64,000 nt of DNA from Bactericera cockerelli (Eukaryota; Arthropoda; Insecta; Hemiptera; Triozidae), in assembly GCA_024516035.1 (NCBI GenBank), contig CM044961.1, forward strand, positions 31,667,051 to 31,731,050. Direction: 5' to 3'. The notes under the pieces were generated by a model. The model searched no databases, was not told the DNA's origin, and was given only the letters and a program-made list of their open reading frames with translations. Positions 1 through 10,577 of this stretch are shown here, piece after piece; positions within the stretch are counted from its first letter, which is position 1; each line of letters starts with the position of its first letter. The position numbers were made by a program, and so were the translations under genes.

Positions 1-110
1 TACGTGGTAGGTCGTTGGTTCAGATTCCATACAAAATATTTTTATTTTTTTAACTGAGAATTTGACAACATAATAATGGCATCTTATCTGCTGAGGTCAT
101 TGATCCTGAG
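1..110 (+). mobile_element. Fragment of tRNA-derived SINE, family C
   Basis: GTCGTTGGTTCAGATTCC resembles the B box of the copies at 9726 and 56212. The following TGAGAATTTGACAACATAAT matches their body. Confidence 0.4.
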
Positions 111-194
111 GTCATTGATTAAATGAGAAATATCTATAACACTAAAGTCTCACTAGTTTTTTTTTTTAAATTAATTGTAAAAATATTTTTATCA

Positions 195-480
195 TCATCA
201 TCATCATAGAGTGGCGTCATCGTGAACGGTGGTAGCCAGGCAGTGGAGGAATGATTCAGCAGTTCTACCACTGCCCTTACAAGGAGGCTAAAAATTAACA
301 AGGGCCCCCAGAACCAAGCCAATGCTTGTATACTCCCTGTTTATAGTTCCCCAGCCAGACTGCTGGTCTACTCCCTGTTCATTGTCCCCCAGCCAAACTG
401 ATGGTCTACTTCCTGTTCATTGTCCGCCAGTAAGACTGATGGTCTACTCCCTGTTAAAGTCCCCCAGCCAGACTTATTGG
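195..480 (-). repeat. Element G, with an internal 50-bp tandem repeat
   Basis: Matches 23752-23930, 29000-29145 and 39303-39475: (ATC)n, then GTGGCGTCATCGTGAACG, a CCACTG block, AAGGGCCCCCAGAACCAAGCC and the CCCCCAGCCAGACT end. This copy repeats the last 50 or so bases about three times. It may be a LINE 3' end or a SINE of unknown head. Confidence 0.6.
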
Positions 481-639
481 CTTGGTTTAATATGTATATA
501 AAAAGAAAATGTTTCTTGACATCTTCAGCTTCTTTTCTATTAGTGTTTTATGTCTCGATCCTCTCAAATATACCTCTAATATAACAAATCTAAACTCATC
601 CTGATTCCTCTCGCTAAATTATTTATCTTTCCACTATTT

Positions 640-940
640 TTACCCTCCAAGTGCTTAAAATCTACCTCCCCCCCATTACTTTACCTTCCTAAAATCCATC
701 CACCCCTCTTCCTGTCTTCCATAATTTCAGCTCCCTAAATTCTACCCTGCCCCCCTCTATTTCATTATTTCACCTCCCTAAATTATTCTACTCCCTCCTC
801 TCTAATAATTTCACCTCCCTAAATTATTCTACTCGCTCCTCTCTAATAACTTCACCTCCCTAAATTCTACCCCCCCCACCCCCTATTCCATTATTTCACC
901 TCCCTAAAATTCTACCCCCCCTCCTTAATTTCGTCTCCCC
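640..940. repeat. Degenerate tandem repeat, TCACCTCCCTAAATTCTACC unit
   Basis: The motif ACCTCCCTAAATT recurs at least five times at 45-60 bp spacing, with C-rich interruptions. Flanking 960-1220 has (CA)n, poly-C and poly-G runs. Confidence 0.7.
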
Positions 941-1399
941 AAAGTGTTGGGCTCAACTGTTAAGCCTCGAGACACACACACACACACTCTCGCTCGCACT
1001 TTAAACGTCTTATTTGAAACTTGGCCCATTTATCACCTCCCGCCCCCCCCCCCCCCGCTTTCTCTCGATTTCACCCGCCCCTGTCTCTCTCTTCCACCCA
1101 ACCGAGTATACAATAATAGAGATAATAGAAGCTCCTCCTGGGTGTAAGCACACATGTTCAGCTCGAGGGGGGGGGGGGGGGGGGGCGGGCGGGGGGGAGG
1201 GCCGGGATGAGAAGGGAGGTGGGGGGGGGGTGAAATATGGCGAAATATTTCGCGTGTTATTTTTGAGCTTTTCTTTTTTGCGATGGAGGTTCGCAAAATA
1301 TTTGTGGCCCGCAGCAGCTGTGTCTGTCGAGTGTTGGCTTTAAAGTATGTCCGCTTAATAATAGGGATTGTTCTCACGATGGTTGATCTATTGGGAATT

Positions 1400-1497
1400 T
1401 CAACCAATCACAAAGCACTACCTATAATCAGATTAGTCAGCTAATAGTATCCACTTGGTTTAAATGTAATCCTGTTTCATAATTCGGCCTTTAGTCA
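1400..1497. mobile_element. MITE fragment, AAACAGGATTA family
   Basis: Contains GGGAATTTCAACCAATCACA and ends TAATCCTGTTTCATAATTCG, matching the full copy at 6912-7081. Confidence 0.6.
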
Positions 1498-2155
1498 TTT
1501 GCTGTTTTGTCATTATAATATTAATGTTCGATATAATATGGCCCAGCTAAGGGTTTTTTGTTTGTTTTGTTTTTAACAATGATTCGCTATGTTTGGTGGA
1601 TATTGATAATGATGATAATGATGATGATAAATGCCCGCAGAACGGGTGTATATTAACGAGCCGAGCTCTATTTACACAAATAATATTAATAATAAAAGGA
1701 TAAAAATAAACAAAGGTTACAAAAATACTAATAATAAATCACAAATACATCACAAGGGTAAACTAAAGTTCATAAAATATACCTAGAAAGTACAAGAAAT
1801 AGAAAATTGTGAAATAACCACAACATGTCAAAAAAAAAACTGTCAAAATAAAAAAATAAACAAAATAATAAATAAAATAAAACAAAACAAAAATAAATAC
1901 ATAATTATTATAATCCTATAATTATAAGACCGTGTCAGAAGTCAAACCCAGTAGTATCATTTGCCAGACGCATCATCCTGTTTAGAGGAGAAAAGTGTGT
2001 GTAGTTGGTAGGGCATGTTTTCATGTGAAAAGTATGAGCACGCCTAAGGCCCGTATTTTTGAACGTCCCTAAAACTACTTTAGGGACAACCGTCGGGATT
2101 TTGAAATTTTTTGGCCAATGAAGTATACAAATTGTAACTTATGAATCTCTCGATT

Positions 2156-2605
2156 CCACTGAGATCATATAATATAGAGGGAACCTTACCTATCTCGAGT
2201 TGAACAAATTTATGCGTCCAACTTTGAACAGCTGATGGTCCCTCTTTCACAAAATCCCGGCTTCTGATTGGTTCAATTTATTTGAATTTTTTGTTTACTT
2301 CATGTAGTGGCGGATAGCTAAACATCTTTAATTTTCACGTCAGATACCAACTCTTATATTACTACATAATAAGTAGAAAATAAGGAAAGTAAAAGAGGAA
2401 GCAAAGACAGAAATTACTAATATGTAAGTATGAAAATAGTAAAAATATTATTTCAGAAGAATTAGGTAGTTTAGGTACCCACTCTTTCGCGAGAGAAAAA
2501 ATACTACAAGTCTGGCACTGATTTTGAAATCAGCTGATGGTCCCTCTTGAACGCAAATCTTGATACATCGGGTTCCCTCTATGTTATATAACCTCAGCGC
2601 TCGAT
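2156..2605. mobile_element. Nested MITE inside the Harbinger-like element
   Basis: Imperfect inverted ends meet around TATAGAGGGAACC (2174-2187) and its complement (about 2570-2582), extending outward through a CTGAG...ATAT segment. The inner part has a second inverted pair, CAGCTGATGGTCCCTCTT twice. Boundaries are approximate. Confidence 0.45.
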
Positions 2606-2862
2606 TCCGTTTCCGCACAGGCGCAATATTGGGCCCTATTCAAAAGAAGGAAATGCTTTTTCTTCCGACATCCAAAGAAGTTGCTTCGATCTACAATAAA
2701 AAAGTTTTGAGTACAATAAAGAGTTTTTTTCTTTTATCAAATATCAAAAGCTTTTGTTTCTATGGAAGTAAAAGGTATATGTACATCTCAAAGCTAAAAA
2801 TAAAGCTTGCAAACATTTACTTTGCTCACGAGCAATTACTATTTTTCTATGAAATATGGCCC

Positions 2863-2899
2863 ATTTCACACAGAGGGTATTATTACCTCTGTGTGAAAA
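2863..2899. repeat. Short inverted repeat
   Basis: TTTCACACAGAGG and CCTCTGTGTGAAA face each other across about 9 bases. Confidence 0.7.
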
Positions 2900-3127
2900 T
2901 CATTTGTGTTATTGTTTACATTTTCTAATCTTTTCAAATATAATTCTTGTCTGGTGATTCTTTTTGTTTAATAGTTTTGAATTGCTCTATCCTTTTTAAG
3001 AATTTAAACAAGTTTTTTTCCGAGATTGAAGCCAAATTGAAAATAATTATTACTATTCCGATCTCAGCCTTCTCAGCGAAAGAAGTACCTACAATTTATA
3101 TCTCACAAGCACGAGAAAGTTCGACAG

Positions 3128-3270
3128 CAGTGTCGATGGCACGATGAGTTCATCCGTTTTTGTTTTGTCAATGATGTTAAGCAACGTCCAGCGAATTTAG
3201 GACTTGAATGGGTGACCATTTAAATTTGGACAATCTTGATGCTAGCTATTCCCGGTCCAACTCAGACTGT
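3128..3270 (+). mobile_element. 5S rRNA-derived SINE, 5' part
   Basis: Contains GTTAAGCAACGTCCAGCGA and CTTGAATGGGTGACC, diverged forms of the 5S rRNA internal promoter, then the start of the shared central domain (CCCGGTCCAACTCAGACTG). Confidence 0.6.
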
Positions 3271-3464
3271 GTTATCTATTGTTCAATAATTGAATTAATT
3301 TATTAATAAAGAATGTTACTTCATTGTTTTATCACATATTCAATGTTTTCTTTTCAATGTATTGCATTCTACTTCTTTTCTACACAGGTATCTACAAAAT
3401 GTACTCATTATTCATGATTTCCCAAGCCCTTCAAAGACTTTTTATGCTCTACGGTGTCAGGAGT

Positions 3465-3650
3465 CACAGTGTCCGAGTGGTCTAGCGCACCAGACTTACA
3501 TTGAAGTGAGCTGAGTTCGAATTCTGGAGTAATTAGACTTTTTTATATCTGTATTTTGGATGTTATGTGGTTCACTAATATCTTGTGAGGAAAAATGAGT
3601 ATTGGTAGAGACGAACACTTGTGACATACGAGAATAAAAAATGAATATGT
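3465..3650 (+). mobile_element. tRNA-derived SINE, family B
   Basis: tRNA-like head with A box (GTCCGAGTGGTCTAGCGC) and B box (GAGTTCGAATTC). The body includes ATCTTGTGAGGAAAAATGAG, shared with the copy at 22241-22515. Confidence 0.6.
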
Positions 3651-3716
3651 TACTTGAAATTTTGTCAACATACGACATACGTTGTGATATAATTAACATC
3701 GCATATAAACCAGATA

Positions 3717-3925
3717 GAGCCAGCGTTGATGGCGCGGTGAATGCACCTGTTCTCGTGGGACTACCAAAGTTAATCAACGTCCAGGTGAAGACTTCGTGAT
3801 GCTGGCATTTCGGCCCAACCCAGGCTGGCTGAAGTTAATGTGGGTAGAAAGTTTGTAAGTTTCCTACGATCGGAGGGTAAAACCACCTTACGACGGTGGT
3901 TTTACCGTCGTAAGGTGGTTATGAA
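3717..3925 (+). mobile_element. 5S-derived SINE with a hairpin in its tail
   Basis: Head starts GCCAGCGTTGATGGCGCG and carries AGTTAATCAACGTCCAG, with an internal deletion before GTGATGCTGGC. The central domain is GGCCCAACCCAGGCTGG. The tail turns into a perfect hairpin at 3881-3920. Confidence 0.65.
3881..3920. repeat. Perfect hairpin in SINE tail
   Basis: AACCACCTTACGACGG (3881-3896), an 8-base spacer, then its exact complement (3905-3920). Confidence 0.9.
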
Positions 3926-6481
3926 GAAAAAAACGAGATTGATAAATGCTACCTTTGTCCTAAAATGAGGAGGGTACGGTAGAAATATTTTTTTTGCAGA
4001 TACTTTATTAAAAGATACATATAATATTTTTCTTAATATTTAGAATATTACTAATAATGACAAATATTTAACTTTCAATATATACAACATGTCTTTTGTA
4101 AATAAATTAATTTGTCCAAACTACTTGTTAGCAAACTTTTTTCTTCGTCAGATGTCTTGCTTGTCCTTCACGTTCTATTAGGCCATTCAAAATAAGGATA
4201 TCTCTTGAAAGATGTTCGTCTTCCCAATGTAAATACGTGGATACAGTAATATAAAAAAGGTTTTCTTTCTTTCTTGGCGGTGCAAAATTAGCGTTTTGTT
4301 TGATTCTTGAATAGTGTCAGCATAATTATCAAATTTGTTAAAAAGGCTATCTATTTGTTAAATAAATAAAATACAAAATATTAACGAAGTAAAATCACTT
4401 CCAAAAAATATTATAATGTGTCTTCACGAATTTCAAAAATACCGATGAGAAATCACCGGCAGTTGTAAAGTGACCGATTTCCGACACTTCAGAATTTCAA
4501 CAAATTTCATTCACGTTTAGGGTCAGCTGATTGGAAATGCAAAGAATCGTGTTGTTTATTTATATTTATATATAGATCTTTCTGGCTGAAATGGGAAAAT
4601 GTTGTGATCGACTGCTTTCTGCTCATGCGCTGAGCTGCGCTCAAGATTTGTGAGAAGCGTTCGAGACTTAAGTTCAAAATAAATTCTGTCTCTGTGGCTG
4701 ATATGATTCACTGCGCATGCGTATCCGGACCACTCACACTAAATTTGTTTTAGGGTCGTTCAAAAATACGGGCCTAAGTCTACGATGGCAGTCCAACGAA
4801 ACCCCACTCAAAAGATCACTGCAGTCCACCTCGCCAGATAACAGCTTGCGAAAGAAGTTTAGATCAGCTTGAAGACGGCGATCCTTGAGACATTCAATAT
4901 CGATCTGGTGATTAGGAAAACGGATATTAAGATAATACAGGAACCTTCTCTGAACCCTGTCTAATAACAGCTCATGCACGTTGTAATAAGGACACCATAC
5001 AACGCAGGCATATTCTAGTAAGGATCGAACCAGAGAGAAATAAAGAAGTCTAAATGAAGAAGAAGACAAGCCTTTTGATGTTCTAAAAATGTAACCGAGG
5101 ATTCGATGGCATCGCATTGAGAGATTGGCGATATGGGTAGAAAACGATAAGGTCGGATCAAGACTGACACCCAGATCTTTGATTTGTTCGACATGTTTGA
5201 GAGGTTGTGAATCAATACAGTATGTAAAGCTACTGGGCTCCCTGCATCTAGAGAAGGACATATGAGCACACTTACTCAAGGTAAGTTGCAAACCATTGAG
5301 TTTTAGCCATTGGCTAAATGATGTTAAATCCTTCTGCAAGAGAATGCAATCATCCTCGCTAGCTATAGCTTTGTAAATCTTCACATCATCTGCAAACATT
5401 TGGAAAGAAGAATATTTAATGACATTAGAGAGATCATTGAAGAAAAGACTGAACAAAAGCGGACCGGAATGGCTACCTTGACCAACTCCAGATGACACAA
5501 GAATTGAACCTGAAACACTGTCACCAATTTTTATAATTTGAGAACGGTCGGTGAAGGAGCTGTCCAACCAACGAAGAAAGGTCTCGCCTATGCCATAGGA
5601 TCTTAATTTGGCAATAAGATATTTGGTATTTACTCGGTCAAAGGCCTTTGCAACGTCAGTATAGATGGCATGGACCTCATTGCCACACTGAAGAGAACTC
5701 AAAATGTCATTCTGGAAACACAAAAGATTGGTAACTGTCGACCTCTTGGCCATAAACCCATGTTGATGATCAGATATAAACTGCTTACAGGCAAATGACA
5801 GTTTTGATGAAACCAATTTATCAAGGACTTTAGGTATAGAAGATTGTATGCAGACACCTCGGTAATTCGATATATTGGAACGATTCCCGCTTTTATGAAT
5901 AGGAAAGACATAACTAGATTTCCACAAGGTTGGATATACTCCTGAAAACATAGATAAATTGAACAAGAACGATAAAGGAGTAGCCAAAGAAGATGCACAT
6001 TTCTTTAGAATATAAGGAGGAACGCCGTCTGGACCAGAAGAATATTTCTCTGTAAGTGCCGAAAGTGCTTTGAAAATCTCAAAAGAAGACAACGAAAAAA
6101 CATCAAAGTCAATACTATTCAGCAGAGGATAAACTGGAATAGGACGGTTAGAAGACACATACGCAGTCGAGAAAGATGTGCTGAATAAATTGGCAGACTC
6201 GTCACCATTGCTACTAGCTACGTCATTCAAATACATATTTTTGGGAAATCCATCAATTTTCCGAGTGACATTTACAAACTTCCAAAAAGACCGAGGGTTG
6301 GATTTCAAACTTTCGTCAGACTTTTTCAAGTAATCATCATAACAATGTTTGTTAAGATAATTACATCGGGAACGATATTCGAAACTAAGGGGCGTTGTTC
6401 ACTTTTGTTTATTGTAAAACCATTATAATAGTACATTTATTTAAACATTTATTGTAAGAGAGCTGTACTACAAAATAGTAT

Positions 6482-6556
6482 TAAAATTAAGATAAGTTAG
6501 ACTGTCCCTGATGTCAGGCTAGAGTTCGCTATGATTGTTTGAAACTTATCTTAAAT
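6482..6556. repeat. Short inverted repeat, diverged MITE remnant
   Basis: AAGATAAGTT and AACTTATCTT face each other around ACTGTCCCTGATGTC and ATAGCGAACTCTAG-like blocks also seen in the AAACAGGATTA family. Confidence 0.4.
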
Positions 6557-6559
6557 TGA

Positions 6560-6799
6560 ATAATCTTAATATATAAATGTCAAAGTCACTGACTGACTGA
6601 CTGACTGATCATCACTGTTTCTCCGAACTGGTAAGTCCTAGGAAGCTGAAATTTGGTAGGTAGCTTTGTCTTATAGTCTAGATGTGCAATAAGACGGGAT
6701 TTTTCGAAATTCCCACTACAACACCTGCCATTGGCGAAAAAGGACTTTTTGCTTTCACGGCCATATCTCGGCCCGCAAAGCGGGCGACAGCCCGCTAGT
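6560..6799 (+). mobile_element. Helitron/Helentron-like short element
   Basis: AT-rich start with ATATATAAATGTC and a (GACT)n tract. It ends with a GC hairpin (GCCCGCAAAGCGGGC) followed shortly by CGCTAG, the layout of a Helitron 3' end. A related end is at 23170-23203. No helicase is seen. Confidence 0.4.
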
Positions 6800-6814
6800 G
6801 TTTTATAATTCACA

Positions 6815-7113
6815 GGCCTCAGTAGCTTGATTAATAAAGGTTACGCTTTTTGATCTGGAGATCGGTGGTTCAAGTCCCAACGTAAACAAAAATTTATTTA
6901 AGCGAATTTGAGGCCCGAATTATGAAACAGGATTAGATTAACAAATCCTACACTATGCCTTAACACGCCCTCTGGTGGGAATTTCAACCAATCACAGCTT
7001 ATCTATATCAGCTGTTAAGTGATAGTGGTTTGGATTAACAATACCTAGTTACATATTTAATCCTGTTTCATAATTCGCCCGTAAGTAATTGTCATTAGCG
7101 GAAATATGATAAC
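6815..7113 (+). mobile_element. SINE family A interrupted by a MITE
   Basis: tRNA-derived head CCTCAGTAGCTTGAT with B box GGTGGTTCAAGTCCC at 6815-6911. The body stops at GCGAATTTGAG, a MITE follows, and the SINE end GAAATATGATAAC resumes after 7081. Confidence 0.6.
6912..7081. mobile_element. MITE, AAACAGGATTA family, full copy
   Basis: The ends are inverted: GGCCCGAATTATGAAACAGG and the complement of TCCTGTTTCATAATTCGCCC. Both halves hold CAACCAATCACAGC-type sequence. Copies or parts are at 1400, 7815, 20110, 55735 and 63695. Confidence 0.75.
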
Positions 7114-7489
7114 TCGGATGTTTTATAAATGGACCGACCAACTTTGGATAGACCTTTACGTATTCATTTTCCCGAATTCCAAGAACAAAGGTACCATGTT
7201 GGCTACCTCTGCTCTTGTGCAAAACTTTCGCGGGGTAGTTTATAATTCCCTCTATATTTTATTATTGTATGAAAAGTTTTCGCTCCAGATATGTGTGGGA
7301 GTTTTGTGCGGGTTGGGGAAAGGAGTGGGGATCATGCTTCCTCGAGTGGTATTGGGGATTGTGGAAGCTTTGTGTTGACATGCAGTGCAGGTATTGCAGG
7401 TCGTAAGGTTGAGAAGGAAATGAAGAGAGGAAGTGAACAGAAATATTAGGAAACGAAAAAGAGAAAGAGGAATATAAGGAAGGAATTTT

Positions 7490-7553
7490 CGAAGAAAGAG
7501 AGAGAAGAATGAAGGGAGGGAGATAGAGAGAGAGAAAGAGAGAGAGAGAGAAA

Positions 7554-7584
<31 letters not shown>

Positions 7585-7585
7585 T
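7490..7585. repeat. (GA)n microsatellite
   Basis: Nearly uninterrupted AGAG sequence. Confidence 0.95.
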
Positions 7586-7630
7586 ATTGAGAGTGCAATA
7601 TCCTACAGTCCCTCAACTTGGAGTTCTCAC

Positions 7631-7812
7631 TCTAATACAACTTCTCACTTTTCTGTTTATACTGATTAAAATAGAGAGGTTAGTTGACGGCATGGATATT
7701 CAGAACTGTTACCTGCTGATGAGAGCAAATAAGCTCGAAACAGCTGTCCAGGTATGTTCTGATATTGATATACATCTAATACAACTTCTCACTTTTCTGT
7801 TTATACTGATTA
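7631..7812 (+). mobile_element. Hammerhead-ribozyme repeat, partial tandem dimer (retrozyme-like)
   Basis: A 38-bp segment beginning TCTAATACAACTTCTCAC occurs at 7631 and again at 7775. This makes one full 144-bp unit plus the start of the next. The full unit contains a hammerhead ribozyme. Tandem or dimeric hammerhead units are the form reported for retrozymes and for insect hammerhead satellites. Confidence 0.75.
7694..7767 (+). ncRNA. Type I hammerhead ribozyme, copy 1
   Basis: Core CTGATGA at 7716-7722. Stem II is GAGC/GCTC (7723-7726 with 7733-7736) with loop AAATAA. GAAA is at 7737-7740. Stem III is the loopless ACAG/CTGT (7740-7747). The cleavage-site GTC ends at 7748. Stem I pairs ACCTG (7711-7715) with CAGGT (7749-7753), then an internal loop, then CAGAAC with GTTCTG and beyond. 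All conserved core bases are present. Confidence 0.85.
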
Positions 7813-7814
7813 TA

Positions 7815-7905
7815 CTGAGTTTCAACCAATCACAGCGCACTATAGCTCGAGTTGAGTTAAAGTTTGGCTTATCTTAACTTTAATCTTGTTCTATAATTTG
7901 GCCCT
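7815..7905. mobile_element. MITE fragment, AAACAGGATTA family
   Basis: TTTCAACCAATCACAGCGCA, then TATCTTAACTTTAATCTTGT, as in the right half of 55735-55858. Confidence 0.6.
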
Positions 7906-7989
7906 ATATCAATAACTAGCACTTTGCTTTTTTTTGGTTGAATTAAATTAATTAAATAATCTCTTTTCAATTTATTGCCATGACTGAAA

Positions 7990-8168
7990 GTCAAACCCCA
8001 ACCTCCAGGTGCAATGAAATAACTTCCTCGGTTCTTTGACCTTGCCTTTTCCCGAACCTTATTGAGGTTGGCATTGTTCAACCTACATGGTTGAGGTTGA
8101 TAGGTTCTGCCAGTTCTTCCACATTTTACCGCTGGTTGCACTATAGCACTTCTCAACACCAACCATGC
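7990..8168 (-). repeat. Repeat H (tail part of a tRNA-headed SINE)
   Basis: GGCATTGTTCAACCTACATG, then TTTTACCGCTGGTTGC and CAACACCAACC. It matches the 3' part of the full SINE at 59171-59521. Related pieces are at 10578, 15420 and 49635. Confidence 0.5.
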
Positions 8169-8539
8169 CAAGTCAATTCTTTCTGTTATTGGTATTGCCC
8201 TTTTGGCCAAATATGGTTCATACCATCCAATTAACGTCCCTTAGGGAGACAGCTATTTTTTTTCAAAAAGGTCTCTTTTCTAACCTTTTTTCTCAATTTA
8301 TATCTCCGTTTCTCTCTCTTATTTTATTTATTTTTCTAATTATTTTCTTGTACATATCTTGTAAGTCCAGGGTAAACAATGTGCAATAAATTACTGTGCT
8401 TCATTCATTGTGTTTCGAAAGTTCTGTACCTTCAAGGCGCCTTACATCACACCTCTCAGCTAAAATTAAGTGTTCTGTTACCGTTCTTATTGAATTACAG
8501 CAAATATTAATGCTAAATGCTTGAAAACTACTTTGCTGT

Positions 8540-8756
8540 ATCATTTCCTCTCTCACCCTCCTCCCCCCCAACTCTTTGTCTCTAATTCATGCACATCTCC
8601 CTCTCCTTCCTTTCCATACATCTCTCTCTCTCTTTCTCCCACTCTTTCTCTCACTTTTTCTCTCTCTTTCTCTCACTCTTTCTCTCTCTCCTTCTTTCTC
8701 TCTCTCCCTTTCTCTTCCTCATTCACTCTCTTTCGAACTCTTTCCTTCCTCCCCCC

Positions 8757-8800
<44 letters not shown>

Positions 8801-9070
8801 ACTCTTTCTCTTTCATTCTCTCTCTCTCTCTCTCTGTCTCTCTCACTCTCCTTCTCTTCCTCTCCATCTGTTTATCTTCACACCTAATTTGTGCGTTTCT
8901 TTTATACTATTTCCTTTACTTTCCTAATTTCGTGTCTACCTGATTCACTCCCTCTCCATCCACCTTCTCTCTTATTGACTCTCTCCATCTATTTCGTCAC
9001 TACTCCCTCCCATTTTCCATTTCTCCCTTGTCCTCCCTAACTTCTTAACTTTCTCTCTCTTTCTCTATAT
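8540..9070. repeat. (TC)n low-complexity tract
   Basis: Long CTCTCTTT-type sequence. The overlapping open frames are poly(Ser/Leu) artefacts. Confidence 0.95.
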
Positions 9071-9177
9071 CCTCCAAAATAATTTAATTTTCTTAATGGC
9101 ATAACATTAGATACAATTGTTTTTTTCCCCAAGCATGCTAACTCTTACCTTCCCAGATATTAAATTATTTTTTGTAC

Positions 9178-9258
9178 CTCCTTCTCCTTCTCCTCCTCCT
9201 CCTCCTCCTCCTCCTCCTCCTCCTCCTCCTCCTTCTCCTACTCCTTCTATTCCTCCTC
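9178..9258. repeat. (CCT)n microsatellite
   Basis: About 20 CCT units with a few changes. Confidence 0.95.
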
Positions 9259-9399
9259 CTATTTTCTTTTCTGCCTCCTTGTGTCTCTTCTTCTCTTATT
9301 ATTTTAGTATTATCTGACCTGGTTGCAGGGTTTTTAGTGAAACCCTTACAATTAACACTGCGACCTAATTAGATCTATTGTGACCAGTTGATTCTATTT

Positions 9400-9637
9400 G
9401 GTTTTAACGTCCTGACTGAGATAGATAGTCAGGACGGGGGTTTTACCCTCCATTCGCTGGGAATCGTACCAGCTACCCACATTAACCTCACCCAGCCTGG
9501 GTAGGGCCGGAAATGGCAGCCTCACGTGTTTGGATGGAACAGAATTTTCGTCGAAAAGTCTGCCCCAACCGGGAGTTGAACTCGGAACTCTGGACTACGG
9601 GCAGTAGTCACAACCATTACGCCACGGAGGCTGGCCT
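9400..9637 (-). mobile_element. tRNA-headed SINE with the shared central domain
   Basis: Read on the minus strand: tRNA-like head (CCTCCGTGGCGTAATGG, B box GAGTTCAACTCCC), a middle part with CGAAAATTCTGTTCC, then CCTACCCAGGCTGGGTGAGG and AGCGAATGGAGGGTAAAACC. This last block is also found in the 5S-headed SINEs. Confidence 0.75.
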
Positions 9638-9725
9638 CCTCTTCTTCTCTTACTTCTTCTCATCATGTGTGTTCAAATGTGTGTATTGTTCATATTTTTT
9701 GTCATTACTTGTCTGTATGTACTTT

Positions 9726-9942
9726 TAGTCAAGTGGTTAACGCGCTAATCTGGTATTCCAGGTAGCATAGCGATGCGTTGGTTCGAATCCCATCCAGTGC
9801 ATGGATTTTTCCTCATTCATTTGAGTTTGTGACCACATCATAATAAGACTCTGAGGGTAAGGTGGTAGAAAATGCTTTGAGCATTAATCTATAGCATTAA
9901 TTACCTTCCACTAAGGAGTGTTATTATTAGTGCAAAATTGAG
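9726..9942 (+). mobile_element. tRNA-derived SINE, family C
   Basis: Head GTCAAGTGGTTAACGCGCTA, B box TTGGTTCGAATCCC, body with TTTGAGCATTAA and GGTGGTAGAAAAT. A second copy is at 56212-56425. Confidence 0.7.
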
Positions 9943-9945
9943 GTC

Positions 9946-10570
9946 TATGACTTGCCGATACAGAAGTTTTTGTACAATGCAGAATTATTCAACTTTATTA
10001 TTAAATTGACCCCCCTAAAATGGTCCATAATATAATTATGTTGTTAACGGATTTAGCTACTTTTTTGAATCACCCTGTATATTAGTGAAAATTATATCCT
10101 TCTTTAGGTAATTTCACAGTGGTACATAAATATCTTCTTCCAAATCAGAACTTGCCCATATGGCTGAAATTTAAACAACTCACGTTCAGCCTATAAAGTT
10201 TTCCAACACACAAAAACTTTCACACACGATTTTCCGACTGCAAAAAGTGGTATGGTCATCACACGACTTTACATTAATTAAATAAAAAAGAGGAAATTAA
10301 AATGAAAGGAAAGTTTTTTTTGATCAATTTTTATACATGTTTATTTTACAACAAAGGAAATTTAATAAAAATTAAATGAAAACTGATTGTCATTATTTTT
10401 ATTTTTTAATGTATGTATTATGTATAATATACTTCATCATTGAAGAAATAACTACATTAATAAAAAAGAAAGACAAAAGTGTAAGAGAAAGAGTGGATAA
10501 AGAAGCGTTTGTTTAATTTTCAGCTCATAATCTTATACAAACGAATCATTTTAAAATATGTAATATATTT
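9946..10570. other. AT-rich DNA, nothing recognised
   Basis: No coding frame, exon signal or known repeat could be supported apart from a CACCCTGTA motif near 10070. Confidence 0.5.
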
Positions 10571-10577
10571 TTTCTTT

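Larger units (their letters stand above)
2048..4774. mobile_element. Harbinger-like DNA transposon (non-autonomous) inserted in the LINE
   Basis: The termini are inverted repeats (GGCCCGTATTTTTGAACG at both ends, near-identical for about 27 bp). They are flanked by TAA at 2045-2047 and 4775-4777, the 3-bp duplication typical of PIF/Harbinger. Its length is 2727 bp. No transposase frame is visible; the inside is AT-rich and holds SINEs and a smaller MITE. Confidence 0.75.
1597..6398 (-). pseudogene. LINE reverse transcriptase, 5' truncated and split by a DNA transposon
   Basis: Minus-strand reading frame 6398-4778 continues, after removal of a 2.7-kb insertion, at 2047-1935. It has the non-LTR reverse transcriptase motifs in order: SSGPDGVPP, NYRGV, QHGF, YTDVAKAFDRV, GVGQGS..GPLLF and FADD (usually YADD), then the thumb region. 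The endonuclease domain is missing; an in-frame TGA at 6399-6401 marks the truncation. The C-terminal segment in 1935-2047 carries TNYTHFSPLNRM, as expected of this group. An AT-rich 3' region ends in a (ATC)n-like tail near 1597-1632. It fits the Jockey/CR1/I group; clade uncertain. The intact frame suggests a fairly young copy. Confidence 0.82.

Noticed and set aside
4734..4774. The last 12 or so residues of the LINE frame as part of the enzyme
   Set aside because: They are translated from the terminal inverted repeat of the inserted Harbinger-like element.
7660..7756. A small coding exon (ERLVDGMDIQNCYLLMRAN with AG and GTATGT borders), also at 28083-28165
   Set aside because: The same bases form the stems and core of a hammerhead ribozyme in a dispersed repeat, which explains the conservation better.
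8521..8943. Ser/Leu-rich proteins in TC tracts (also 11014-11805, 35346-35731, 37343-37828, 46703-47012, 52183-53922)
   Set aside because: Microsatellite frames open in several registers at once, without splice sites or conserved residues.
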